Positions 1 to 8,695 of a DNA stretch of 11,993 bases are shown piece by piece. Under the pieces are notes generated by a model, which saw nothing but the letters and a program-made list of their open reading frames with translations, searched no databases and was not told where the DNA came from. Origin of the DNA: Saccoglossus kowalevskii (Eukaryota > Hemichordata > Enteropneusta > Harrimaniidae); contig NW_003121418.1 of the NCBI RefSeq assembly GCF_000003605.2, positions 11,787-23,779 on the forward strand, written 5' to 3'. Positions within the stretch are counted from its first letter, which is position 1, and each line of letters opens with the position of its first letter. A program made the position numbers and the translations under genes.

Positions 1-1500
1 GTTTTTCAGATTTGTACAAATCAGGACAAAAATGCCAATCTTTCACAGAAATACGATCCGATGGGGTAATATTGAGAAATTGTCATTTGACTGTAAGGGC
101 GTCGCTGATTGGCTGCTGAGCTGGAATGACAATTTTTGGTTTCAAATACCCCGGGAAAGTGTTCTTTGTTCTTCGTGTAATTAGGTGTATTCAACGGATT
201 TTTGCCACATAAAAACAACGAATTCGGGCGAATGTTATTATCAGTTGGCCTGATATTACCCCCAACAGATAATAATTCTTTGAAAGAATGTAATTTTTTT
301 CTTGATTTGTAGAAATCTAAAAAACGCGTTTCAGAACTTGTCTCTTATTTAGTTTTATGCTGCATTCAAGATAGCGGCCTCCATATAGTAAATATCGCAT
401 TTATTTTATTATCAAGCAAGCAAGTGAGCGATCAAATATAATGTTGATTGGTCACGCAATATTTCTCTTCGTCCTAAATTTCATTTCATTCAATTCTTTA
501 CTCGGGGCAATCCGTTAATTGTTGAGACAAGGATGTTGCGTTTTTCATGAACGCCGATAGCCTACAAAGTGAGTGTGCAGTCGACCCCGTGAACCCGGAA
601 TGCATAAAATACTTATAGGTCGAAAGTATTTCTGTCATAGCTCGTCTGTTTGAAAGGGTAGTAAATATAGCCAGAACGCAGGATCAGAATCCAGGGATCA
701 AAATACGTCACAATACATCCATCATGGCGGCTGCAAAGTGTCAACAGCAGTATTAGCCTTGATTTGCAGTATGATTGAATGGTCGGGGATTTCATGCAAA
801 TTATGTGCTTCAGTAGCAGTATTTGCCGTTTTTTGTGCAATTTCCTTCTAGTATACAAAACAATCCTGGGACGTTTACCTTGAAAAACTGAGAAGACGAA
901 AATTTTGGTAAGCTGTAATCAATTGTTTTTATTTTCGTAATAATGTAATTTAAATAAATAAAAAAACGTAAATTCGTAGACATGGGCAAGGTGTGAGATG
1001 TAATCAGCTATTGTATTCGTCCGTAATTCGTACAAAGATCTTATTTTTATAAGTGTTTAAAGAATATTTTACATTAAATGTTGTAATTCGTACACAATTA
1101 CAAAATTGCTCCTTTGAAGCCCGGTGTCATGCGAACAATCTTCCGTGTACTAAATCTTCCTAGTGAGGTCATTTCGCAGTAAAGTTTTTGAATTTTTTCC
1201 GCGGTTTAGTGGATTTTCGTAAATAATGTGCATTATTATATATATAGTTCAATGAAAACAAATGTTCTGCTGTTTGTGCATCGACCACAGATGGCTAAGT
1301 GGCATATCTTGAGTGTAGGAAGTTTCGGCCAAAGAAGATTTGGACACACACATGTTTTATATCTTGTTGATTGAATTCTTCCAGTTCTATATATTTAAAT
1401 TATTTATTTTATTCATACTAATTACTCGTACATTGCCATTAACTCGTAAGGCAGAAGTACAGTGTATTTGAATTAAATTTGGCGAGATGAACAGTTCATA
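1..1500. other. No gene recognised; AT-rich non-coding sequence
   Basis: No convincing exon, RNA gene or transposon end was found on either strand. Open frames here are short and have biased, low-complexity composition. Items seen: an inverted repeat with arms near 77-86 and 125-134; a YY1-like ATGGCGGC at 724-731 whose reading frame stops after nine codons; and the short motif GTAATTCGTAC at about 1022 and 1084. None of these supports a gene call. Confidence 0.5.
65..155. repeat. Imperfect inverted repeat (stem-loop)
   Basis: The arm AATTGTCATT at 77-86 is matched exactly by its reverse complement at 125-134. The similarity extends outward, with gaps, to GGGGTA near 64-69 and TACCCC near 147-152. 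The intervening loop is about 38 bases and contains a CCAAT-type ATTGG. It could be a decayed palindromic mobile element or chance; no target-site duplication was identified. Confidence 0.35.
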
Positions 1501-1937
1501 AATGTTTATTCACTCTCTTGTATTTCGACGATTATAAGGCTTTCCATGACTAGCTAATTTGCAGTCTGTATGTTTGATATTGATTTTTAAAAATAAATTT
1601 TGTTAAACGTTTACATAGACGACGCACCAGACTGAACGCATTTTTGTAAGTTAGCAAGTTTATATTTGTATTGGCTATGTATATATAATAGCTGAACACA
1701 TCGACATTACATTTTGTAATCAGTTGTTCATACTTATCATTGTACTTCATATCAAATAAAAATAAATACACCATGCATGCAACGTACGCAATGAGTTAAT
1801 ATAAGATGAATGTAAATATGCCAAACTTGTATGGTGCGAGTTATTGGTAACTAAATATAAATGCGTGTATGAGTTAAAACCAATGGAAAATACTGTGCTG
1901 TATGCCCACTGGCACATATTCAATATAAATACGATGT

Positions 1938-2752
1938 TTACACCACAAAGTTCGCGATTAAAACGAGTATAAGCCAATTGACTATTTGGATATATTTGCG
2001 TGTGATTACAGTGAATTTAAGGGATGTCGAATCAGATGAAGTTACAAACAATGGAAGTATGTTGCACGTGTAGTTGGTGTCCCACCTCGGATTTGATGTT
2101 TTGCAGTAAAACCCGTTATCGTTATTGGTATATTTAACTTTCCATATGTATGCAGTAGTCAAAATTCCATTTTCACTGACCTCGTGTTGTTCATTTGACA
2201 GAAGAGTGTCCGTCTCAATATCGCTATATGTACCATGTTTAAACCACCGATGAGTAACTGACATGTCAATGTCACCGACATCAACGGTACAACCCTCGTT
2301 CAAATGACAAACTGATTTCAACGGGTTTAATGTATACATACAGATGAGCCTGTCTGGACGTGAATTACACTGAAACATCTGCATATTACTGTACATAATG
2401 GTAAACACCGCCGTTGAACACAGCAGTTGATGTTGTTATGTTAATAATATACAATACGCAATCATAGTGAGGGGACGCTCCAGGTATGTAATATTGTGTT
2501 AAGTAGACGTTTTCAACTGCAGCACCCATTTCACCGTTAGTGCTTATGGCGACTCCGTTCTTGAACCATTTGAGGGTTTGAGAGCATGCAGAGCACATGC
2601 CATAGTTACGATTACGAGTGTGTGTCGTCAGACCGGAAATACACTTGTGTGTCAGATGGTTAATCGTTAAAATCTGCCCATGTCACCTGACTCGTTGCAA
2701 AAAGAGGCAACGCACATGTTAGTAATGCGAATATAGTTTTGATGTCGAACAA
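1938..2752 (-). pseudogene. Decayed intronless two-Ig-domain surface or secreted protein
   Basis: Read on the minus strand, three frames in sequence encode one plausible protein. The first (about 2752-2660) holds a hydrophobic signal-peptide-like core, IFALLTCALPLFA. The second (2682-2386) is Ig-like: it has several Cys, the C-strand LKWFKNG with Trp codon at 2566-2568, an N-linked sequon (NIT), and a late GGVY of the kind found in F strands. The third (2435-1938) is a second Ig-like domain with HRWFKHG (Trp codon at 2244-2246), DNGFYC before a second YTC, and a hydrophobic C-terminal run, WLILVLIANFVV, ending at the stop. The Trp-to-Trp spacing of about 107 codons suits tandem Ig domains. 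The tail has no cytoplasmic residues, as in a GPI-anchor signal. Two frame changes are needed (in 2660-2682 and in 2386-2435), and the signal frame has no ATG; TTG stands at 2750-2752. I infer a pseudogene. Sequencing indels in an intact intronless gene are the main alternative. The exact Ig family is not recognised. Confidence 0.6.
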
Positions 2753-2927
2753 GACCCCGGAACAAGACGGTGATATCAGCAACGAATGTCAGTGCTCATG
2801 TAGATTTGGATGTAAAACGCAGAAACAGTTGTTAAATTTGGTGACCAGTTCAGTATGAAAGAAAGCGTCATCAAAAAAACACAATAGATAAAGTGAGGGT
2901 CAAGAACAAATATACGTGATTCCAGCG

Positions 2928-2934
2928 TTTTATA
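2928..2934 (-). promoter_or_regulatory. TATA-like box upstream of the Ig pseudogene
   Basis: The minus strand reads TATAAAA here, about 180 bases upstream of the signal-peptide-like segment. This is a reasonable distance for a core promoter with a short 5' leader. The minus strand also has an unrelated ATG at 2869-2871 opening a 32-codon frame that ends before the signal segment; it could be an upstream ORF. The assignment rests on motif and position only. Confidence 0.3.
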
Positions 2935-2959
2935 CTAAATGCTTTCGATTAAAGCGGGA

Positions 2960-3850
2960 GGGTCGTCACCTGCGCACGCTAAAAACGCAAAGGCTCATGG
3001 GTAGACGCTTGTTTGTAAACAATGACACGCTATGGCCTTCTGACGTATGTGACAAACCCCCCCCCCCCCTCCCGCTTAATAATTTCACTTTCAAATAATT
3101 TTCATAAGATATATCTTCGTCAAAACCTCGTTAAAGGTTATTTGCATATTGTGTACGCAGTGCGCATGCTTCGGGCTCTTTCTACGTGTTCCACAACGCA
3201 TGCGTCAGCACAGTGAGGTCAATTGATGTTTGCATTCCGTGCAATGTAAGTTCAGTACGGACATCTTCGCTAGCCCAGGTCTAAGTTTATTCGACCAAGT
3301 CCCTAAACAGACCTTGGCAGAACGACCATCAAATATGCGTATTCTAACAGCGCCCCCAGTAGTCAGTTGCGTCTAATCATTGTCCAATCAGTTTGCGTGT
3401 TACAAATCCCTCTTTGGCGTTTCATTTTAATCAAAATGGCGGCGCCCATGAATCGTGATTTGTGATGATAAAATTGCGAAAGTTTTCGGTGTTGGTGCCC
3501 TCATGCTTCATCGGGTACTTGCAATCGACGCAGTTTTGTATGGGAAGGATGTCTTCATAGCGACAAAAACAGGAAGTTGAGTTTTGTTTTATAATTTGGT
3601 ACGTCCAAGCTGATTGGGCGTCTTGTTTCGAGGCGCGTCCAATCAGATATCACTGCTTAAGATACGCAATTAGCCTATGCGATCTCGCACGGTATCGTCT
3701 AGAGGCCAATAGGTCAAATATACGGGACTGTGCGATTCAGACGATGCGTCAGTGAGGTTTCACCACATTAATGGTGCTGAGCGTTGTGTCCGTATTCGAA
3801 GCCCACGCATAAGCGACGCTACCAGATATATATAACAGCTTATAAGCCAC
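2960..3850. promoter_or_regulatory. CpG-richer block with NRF1-, YY1- and CCAAT-like motifs
   Basis: Compared with its surroundings this block is visibly richer in G+C and CpG. It holds CTGCGCACGC near 2970, TGCGCATGC near 3161 and ACGCATGCG near 3197 (all NRF1-like), AAAATGGCGGC near 3434 (YY1-like), and CCAAT-box sequences near 3384, 3611 and 3641. It also has a 13-base C run at 3057-3069. This combination is typical of animal CpG-type promoters. It lies upstream of the minus-strand Ig remains. No clear plus-strand first exon follows: the ATG in the YY1 motif opens only eight codons. Confidence 0.35.
3273..3318. repeat. Short imperfect inverted repeat
   Basis: GCCCAGGTCTAAGTTTA at 3273-3289 is complemented by TAAACAGACCTTGGC at 3304-3318, apart from a two-base gap and one mismatch. 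The loop is 14 bases. It could form a hairpin in DNA or RNA. No function can be assigned. Confidence 0.4.
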
Positions 3851-4635
3851 ACCAACCCAGTGACTGCTAAGGATTTGTACACACTACCACCATGTCATAT
3901 CCATATGCAATTACAATATATTCTGATTACAAATCTGATTTTTTATTTTGCTGATAAATGTTACTTACTGTACCAGATGTGCGAAGCGTCACGGGCAGCA
4001 CAGACAATACCGTGGCATACGATGATGTCTTCGATTATGCAACTTTCGAATAGATTACTGACAGTGCCTGGTAGCAAACTACTTCTGAAAGCGAAAACGA
4101 TATTTTAGCTGACCTTTTTCAGTTTTCCCTCATCTTTTAAAAAAATGTAGAGGTCAAGGTTCAGAGTACAATAACTCAAGTACAATAACGATAATTATTG
4201 TAGTGTCATAGGTTATAGTTTTGTGTGTTTCTGTTTACTTTTTTTTTTCGTTTTGACACGCCTGTATTTGTGCAATCTGTTTGGTGTTCCCGATACAAAC
4301 ACTGCCCAGTTTTTTTAATAGTGCCATTTGGTACGTATTACTTCCAGTGTTACAAAGTTTGTCAAAATATACCCTACCCAGTTTGATGCCATATACCGCA
4401 ATTGACGGGTCATAACCTGCTTTCTAAGGACGGTAATTACTGAAATCACCCGAAGCCAGATGATTTAATAATCGATGTACTATCCCAGAGACAGATCCGT
4501 AAGATGTGACCCTATTTAATTGTAGCACGATTATAATAGAAGGCAGTAATACCATTTAGTAACACATACTATCACAGCCGAACACGGCTTTGTATTCAAT
4601 AGTCCTGCTCTCCATGGAACCTTCCCATACAAAAC
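3533..4635. repeat. Exact 16-bp inverted repeat pair about 1.1 kb apart
   Basis: GTTTTGTATGGGAAGG at 3533-3548 has its exact reverse complement at 4620-4635. Similarity decays quickly on both sides and I find no matching target-site duplication. The pair could be the ends of an old non-autonomous DNA transposon, or a chance match. The enclosed sequence has no recognisable transposase. Confidence 0.3.
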
Positions 4636-6118
4636 ACGTTTTCGAGTTCCTGCTCATTAGTACGCTTCATTGATACTTTCATTGATGCATGACAATTTAT
4701 GACAATAAGTTGCAGATTGACCGCATCATATCATAATTAGTTGACTATTTACGGGGATACCACAATGGACTCGTCAACACAAGCACCGAAAAATGCACTC
4801 GAATGAAAATTAACATATTCGAGGAAAACAATGGAAGTAACTTTGATTACCAAATATCTATGCATAGCATGTAGTCCAAAACGAACTCTGAATAATAAAA
4901 ACACAAGTATTGTGATTCTATGACACGCCTGATATATAGACATTAATTTGTGGGAATATTAGATACTATTCAGAGCAATCCTATTATTATTATATTTATG
5001 GTTGCTTTGTAATTTCCGTTAATATTGTCATATCAGCCACAATTGGAAGTTGGGACATTATGCTACAGCGCTACTAGTGTCGGAAATGAGAAACGACTTG
5101 ACTAACTTCTAGTAGTCTACTTCATTGAATCGACGTAGATGGCAGTCTCCCTACAAAGAAAACGATGGTGGCTGATCACAATATGCAATCGAGCGTGGTT
5201 ACAGATCATTTCCGGTATGGCTTTAGAAACTTAAAATATTCACGGTTAAATTCACTGTTGTTCGTGTCAACGTCATAGCTATGTTAAATATGATGAATGA
5301 AATGAAAAATAAAGTGAGCGGGTTTGGAAGTAGAAATTTGAAAAATATTCACGTATTGTAATTCAACCAGCAATAAAGGATATAGAACATCTATAAAAAT
5401 ATAAAGAGTTTATTCTCAGTAATGATGATAAATTGGCTACTGTCACACTCGCCAATAATAAGCAATACACTTTGTAACAAATGTATTTTATTTGTTTGTT
5501 GCATCTACGCCAATCACTATAAATCATGTTAATATTATTCTGTTTTTCTTCAAATCCAATATTCATTAGACAAAATTATTCCATATCCACCAGTCATGAT
5601 TTGTATATGTAGCCCGAAGGAAGTGTCCTGTGCCTTGTATACAAAACATCTGATGTGACTCCAAATGACCTAATTTGCATAGATGGATTATTTGATGTCA
5701 ACATAGTTTTGTATACAGCCTAACCAGGTGGATTTGCTACTATGACAACAATGACTGCTTCCGTAAATGCTGACCTTTGTCGCAATTAATTCTCAAACGT
5801 CACAGAATGCGTTCACCTGTAAACAATCTATTTTATCTGCAACCACATATCTGAATAACCGTAGAATGTCCCCTGCTATGTATTTGCATCATTTGTTTTG
5901 TTCCCTAAGGTGCTGTGGCACACTAGACAAAATCGTAATTAAAAATGTATTACTGACTTATCTCGCGTGTGATGTAATAAAGATCCGACAACTCCGTAAC
6001 TTGAACGGAATGATAACATAAAAACACGAATGAGGCTGTTGGCATATTGTCATTCTACTGACAAGTTAAAAATGGAAATAGTAAAATTCTGACGGTCGGC
6101 GAATTGTGTATGTGTTGC
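3851..6118. other. No gene recognised; AT-rich intergenic sequence
   Basis: Open frames of 60-84 codons occur (for example 3860-4108 and 5767-6021 on plus, 4749-4943 on minus). None shows a domain, a signal peptide, a plausible splice structure or protein-like composition. A TATATATAA stretch at about 3827-3835 could act as a TATA box, but no supported gene follows it. The only clear structure is the palindromic repeat at 5636-5717. Confidence 0.45.
5636..5717. repeat. 82-bp imperfect palindrome, possible mini-MITE
   Basis: TGTATACAAAAC at 5636-5647 is exactly complemented by GTTTTGTATACA at 5706-5717. Pairing continues inward with small gaps through TGATGTGACTCCAAATGA on the left and the matching bases on the right, so most of the segment folds back on itself. 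Such foldback elements are often tiny non-autonomous DNA transposons. The arm sequence GTATACAAAAC also occurs at 851-861. No clear target-site duplication was found. Confidence 0.4.
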
Positions 6119-6120
6119 GC

Positions 6121-6128
6121 TATATTTA
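6121..6128 (+). promoter_or_regulatory. TATA-like box for the plus-strand gene
   Basis: TATATTTA lies about 30 bases before a stretch that ends in a strong splice donor (CAG|GTAAGT at 6210/6211). This spacing fits transcription starting around 6150 and a leader exon of about 60 bases. The evidence is motif and spacing only. Confidence 0.3.
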
Positions 6129-6149
6129 CATGAAAAGAGTGGAAACCAA

Positions 6150-6210
6150 TTTAATACCCTAACTCTGAGTTGAGGTTCTGTTGCATGCGCTCGCAGGGAT
6201 ACTATATCAG
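6150..6210 (+). other. Probable 5' leader (non-coding) exon of the plus-strand gene
   Basis: The donor at 6210/6211, CAG|GTAAGT, is a perfect consensus. The next coding exon begins after an acceptor at 7886 with nine untranslated bases before its ATG, so an upstream leader exon is required, and this is the best candidate. The 5' end is approximate and assumes the TATA-like box at 6121. The exon contains an ATG at 6185. After splicing to 7887 it opens a 12-codon upstream ORF whose TGA (7897-7899) overlaps the main ATG. The other possible acceptor region, at 7174-7187, could add a further leader exon. Confidence 0.4.
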
Positions 6211-6372
6211 GTAAGTCTCTAATTATTTATTAACAAACATCATTCCCCATCTACTGGGTGTACCCGTTGGAACAATCGTGTTGGCTCATCTAAATTAAAC
6301 ATAGCCCATGAACAATACCCCGTAGAGGGACGTCAGACATCATCGTGCATAAAGGCACCGAAAATAGTTTCA

Positions 6373-6445
6373 CTTATCACTGCGAACGTAGAAAAACACT
6401 GTGTTTTCAGTGTTGATATTACACTTGTTTATGACCACTGATAAG
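6373..6445. repeat. Nested inverted repeat
   Basis: CTTATCACTG (6373-6382) pairs with CACTGATAAG (6436-6445) with one mismatch. Inside, AACACTG (6395-6401) pairs exactly with CAGTGTT (6408-6414). The two stems are concentric, giving a possible long hairpin. It lies in the putative first intron. No function can be assigned. Confidence 0.35.
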
Positions 6446-7065
6446 CATATGTATAGCATGTGTACTCTGCATTTACTTGTTGACGCTCCATGAGCGACTG
6501 ATACAAAATAACCAATCAGAAAACACGGTACTCAGACATTCCAAAATCACACAGGCAGATCTACACTGCAATCGACGTTTTACGTAAATTATGTTTTGGA
6601 GACCCATTTAACAAATTTAAAAAAAAAACATAAGAATAATATACTAAACATCATAAACAGTCCTATTCATTAGAACGCGATATTATGGAGATTGTCATAT
6701 AATCATCTAAAAATAGTATAGATTATATGTGAGTATTGGTATAATGTACACTCCTCTGTAAATACAAGCATCGTTGATGATATTTACATCGTCGACAGGA
6801 GGTTGACGTTGACATTGTGAATTACTTTCACATTGATTTATTTTGAAAGTAGAATAATAGATATAAACAAATTAATTAGCCGACATACATCATTAATGCA
6901 CGCAACATGTAAAATTTGTATCAAGGTACATTGTCACATCAACAGCCTAGATGTAATTGACATTAATTGACCTGGTACATTTAAGTGCGTAGTGAGTCGG
7001 ATAAACTTTACTAATAATGCTAATACCGAGTGTGTAAGACTCTTTTTTTAACTGTAAGGCATTTG

Positions 7066-7135
7066 TGATAGTGCAGCTTCCTGATTGATTTCAAAAAAAC
7101 AAATCACTAATACGATAATTAAAACTGCACTATCA
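7066..7135. repeat. Terminal inverted repeat of about 70 bp
   Basis: TGATAGTGCAGCTT at 7066-7079 matches the reverse complement of AAACTGCACTATCA at 7122-7135 in 13 of 14 positions. An inner GATTGATTT/AAATCA pairing strengthens the foldback. It may be a small foldback transposon remnant in the first intron. No target-site duplication is evident. Confidence 0.4.
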
Positions 7136-7895
7136 ATAATACCTTGTTGCATGATGAATACAGATTATAATTTGATTTTTCTTTCAGACGGCAATATATC
7201 AGATAAAACGTGTACAAGATAAATGTTTATTGCACTACAGAGACAATATTAAATAAAATTCTAAGATGGTAATTACAGGACACTCTGATACACCTGTTAT
7301 CATGGCAATTCGAATCAATAAATTTATTCAAACTGTACTTCATGTGTTGTTCAATTTGTATTCCCATGAAGAACCCGCGCCCCCATGATAGCACAGTATA
7401 TTTGCCGATATAATTTGCTTTTCAACAGTTAGTCTAGTACATTTATAGAGCCATGTATGGTAGAGATAAGATAAAAATGGCATGGAAAACGTATGAAACA
7501 ACAGAATAAAAGGTCAAAGGCCATATATGAAATACGTAGCATTATCAGAAGACGGTTGGTACACATACACATACTACATTGTGACATAGTCCACCGGTGT
7601 ATAAACTAGACATAATATTTAAGTGTCCGATTTATATGCGGTTGACTCTTCTGTTGCATTAATCGCTATGTATACAAAGGACGTTTTTTTTTTTATTTCG
7701 ATCACGTTAACACTCAATTATCCGATTGAATTTAGCAAATCCGAGTTGAGAACTCATATTCATGATGTCGTCTAATTTTATTTCGAATATGCATAATTAT
7801 ATCATAATCACGCGGTGTATTTACTGTGGACATAAAACTACAAATGTTTGCATTTATATACTTACTACTATTTTTCCATTCCATAGAAAGTCATC

Positions 7896-7940
7896 ATGAA
7901 CAACCCTGAAGTTCATACAACCAAACCGGAAGATGACGAT
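7896..7940 (+). CDS. Coding exon 1: acidic cytoplasmic N-terminus of a putative type II membrane glycoprotein
   Basis: The exon starts at 7887 after the acceptor CCATAG and ends at a good donor, GAT|GTAAGT. The ATG at 7896 has A at -3, a favourable context. It encodes 15 residues, MNNPEVHTTKPEDDD, and ends in phase 0. There is no signal peptide; the acidic run continues with D16 from the next exon. With the downstream membrane helix this suits an N-in, C-out protein, although an acidic rather than basic inner flank goes against the positive-inside rule. The call depends on the exact frame and phase fit with exon 2. No family is recognised. Confidence 0.6.
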
Positions 7941-8287
7941 GTAAGTATATGTTTATGTGTTCTTCATTCACAATCACAAACATTGGCATGGACATCAATT
8001 AGTCCAAAGAACAACATCATATCTGAGCAGTGGACAATTTGTGCATAGTTTGTGATAGCCAACATAAACAAAAATGATACTTCATTTTCATACATTTTTG
8101 GGCTCATAATAATTGAAATGGAGATGTATAATCAACATATGAAACTCAATAAAAGTCGAACATATATCCACATTCACCACCCTTTCCATTAATGCACAAG
8201 AACTTTATTGCATTATAGCAGAAGTTAGTTGAATAATCATGCAGCATATCTTTGAGTAATTCTTATCAAATTTACTTTTCATTCCAG

Positions 8288-8420
8288 GATGGTCTATGTT
8301 CACCTATCATACTCTGCATGATATGTGCTGCAATCGTTGGCACAGGCGTCTTTGCCGCACTATCTGCATCACTTATAGTCGCACTTCTAAATACAAGTGC
8401 AGTTAATGAAACCATAACGA
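8288..8420 (+). CDS. Coding exon 2: transmembrane segment and start of stalk
   Basis: It is bounded by CATTCCAG at 8287 and the donor GA|GTGAGT at 8421. The 133 bases encode residues 16-59 and end in phase 1. Residues 22-49 form one long hydrophobic helix rich in small residues (A29, A30, G33, G35, A38, A39, S41, A42, S43), which suits helix-helix packing. Cys19, Cys25 and Cys28 sit at or near the cytoplasmic face and could be palmitoylated. Sequons N50-T-S and N55-E-T follow directly, placing the C-terminal side outside the cell. In copy 2 of the local duplication this exon is missing. It has the strongest coding signal of the gene. Confidence 0.72.
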
Positions 8421-8629
8421 GTGAGTTTTAAACTAATTTTACAGTAGAATCTTAGTAATTTTACCATAACAAAATAACGTAGGAAAATATTTTAATAATG
8501 AAAATAAAAATATATTTGTACTTGATGCATGGTATGAACATATAACATGAAATAGTCTCACTTTATCTTTTGTCTAACAAATGTATCAAATATAGACTAG
8601 TAACATTTAAAATGCAATTTTATTTTCAG

Positions 8630-8695
8630 ACTCAACTATATCTGATAATGATTCTACAACAAGCTATTATTCCACCGTAGGCTTTATCAACACAG
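8630..8695 (+). CDS. Coding exon 3: Ser/Thr-rich glycosylated stalk
   Basis: The acceptor is TATTTTCAG at 8629 and the donor ACAG|GTATTT at 8696. The 66 bases are a phase 1-1 exon that joins exon 2 in frame and completes residues 60-81, NSTISDNDSTTSYYSTVGFINT in two halves either side of DST. Sequons are N60-S-T and N66-D-S; Ser and Thr make up nearly half the residues, as in O-glycosylated stalks. A symmetrical phase 1-1 exon can be added or skipped without changing frame. No intact counterpart exists in copy 2, where only weak similarity remains near 11115-11160. Confidence 0.62.

Larger units (their letters stand above)
6211..7886 (+). other. Probable intron 1 of the plus-strand gene
   Basis: It runs from the consensus donor at 6211 to TTTTTCCATTCCATAG at 7871-7886. 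No gene is seen inside. It holds a nested inverted repeat at 6373-6445, another at 7066-7135, and from about 7537 the start of the first copy of the large direct repeat. Confidence 0.4.

Noticed and set aside
724-756. ATGGCGGCTGCAAAG start resembling a first exon
   Set aside because: The frame stops after MAAAKCQQQY with no donor before the stop. A YY1-like motif is a simpler explanation.
2671-2687. Explaining the first Ig frame change by an intron between CAG|GTGACA (2686) and GGCAG (2674)
   Set aside because: The intron would be about 13 bases, far too short to splice, so an indel is more likely.
3434-3462. ATGGCGGCGCCC as a coding start
   Set aside because: It encodes only eight codons before TGA and has no donor inside, so it is treated as a promoter motif.
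3860-4108. 82-codon plus-strand open frame after a TATATATAA stretch
   Set aside because: It begins with GTG and not ATG, and the product has no recognisable feature. The TATA-like stretch alone does not support a gene.
5767-6021. 84-codon plus-strand open frame
   Set aside because: No domain, no signal peptide, no splice context or transposon motif, and a composition like translated non-coding DNA. It lies just before the putative promoter of the plus-strand gene.
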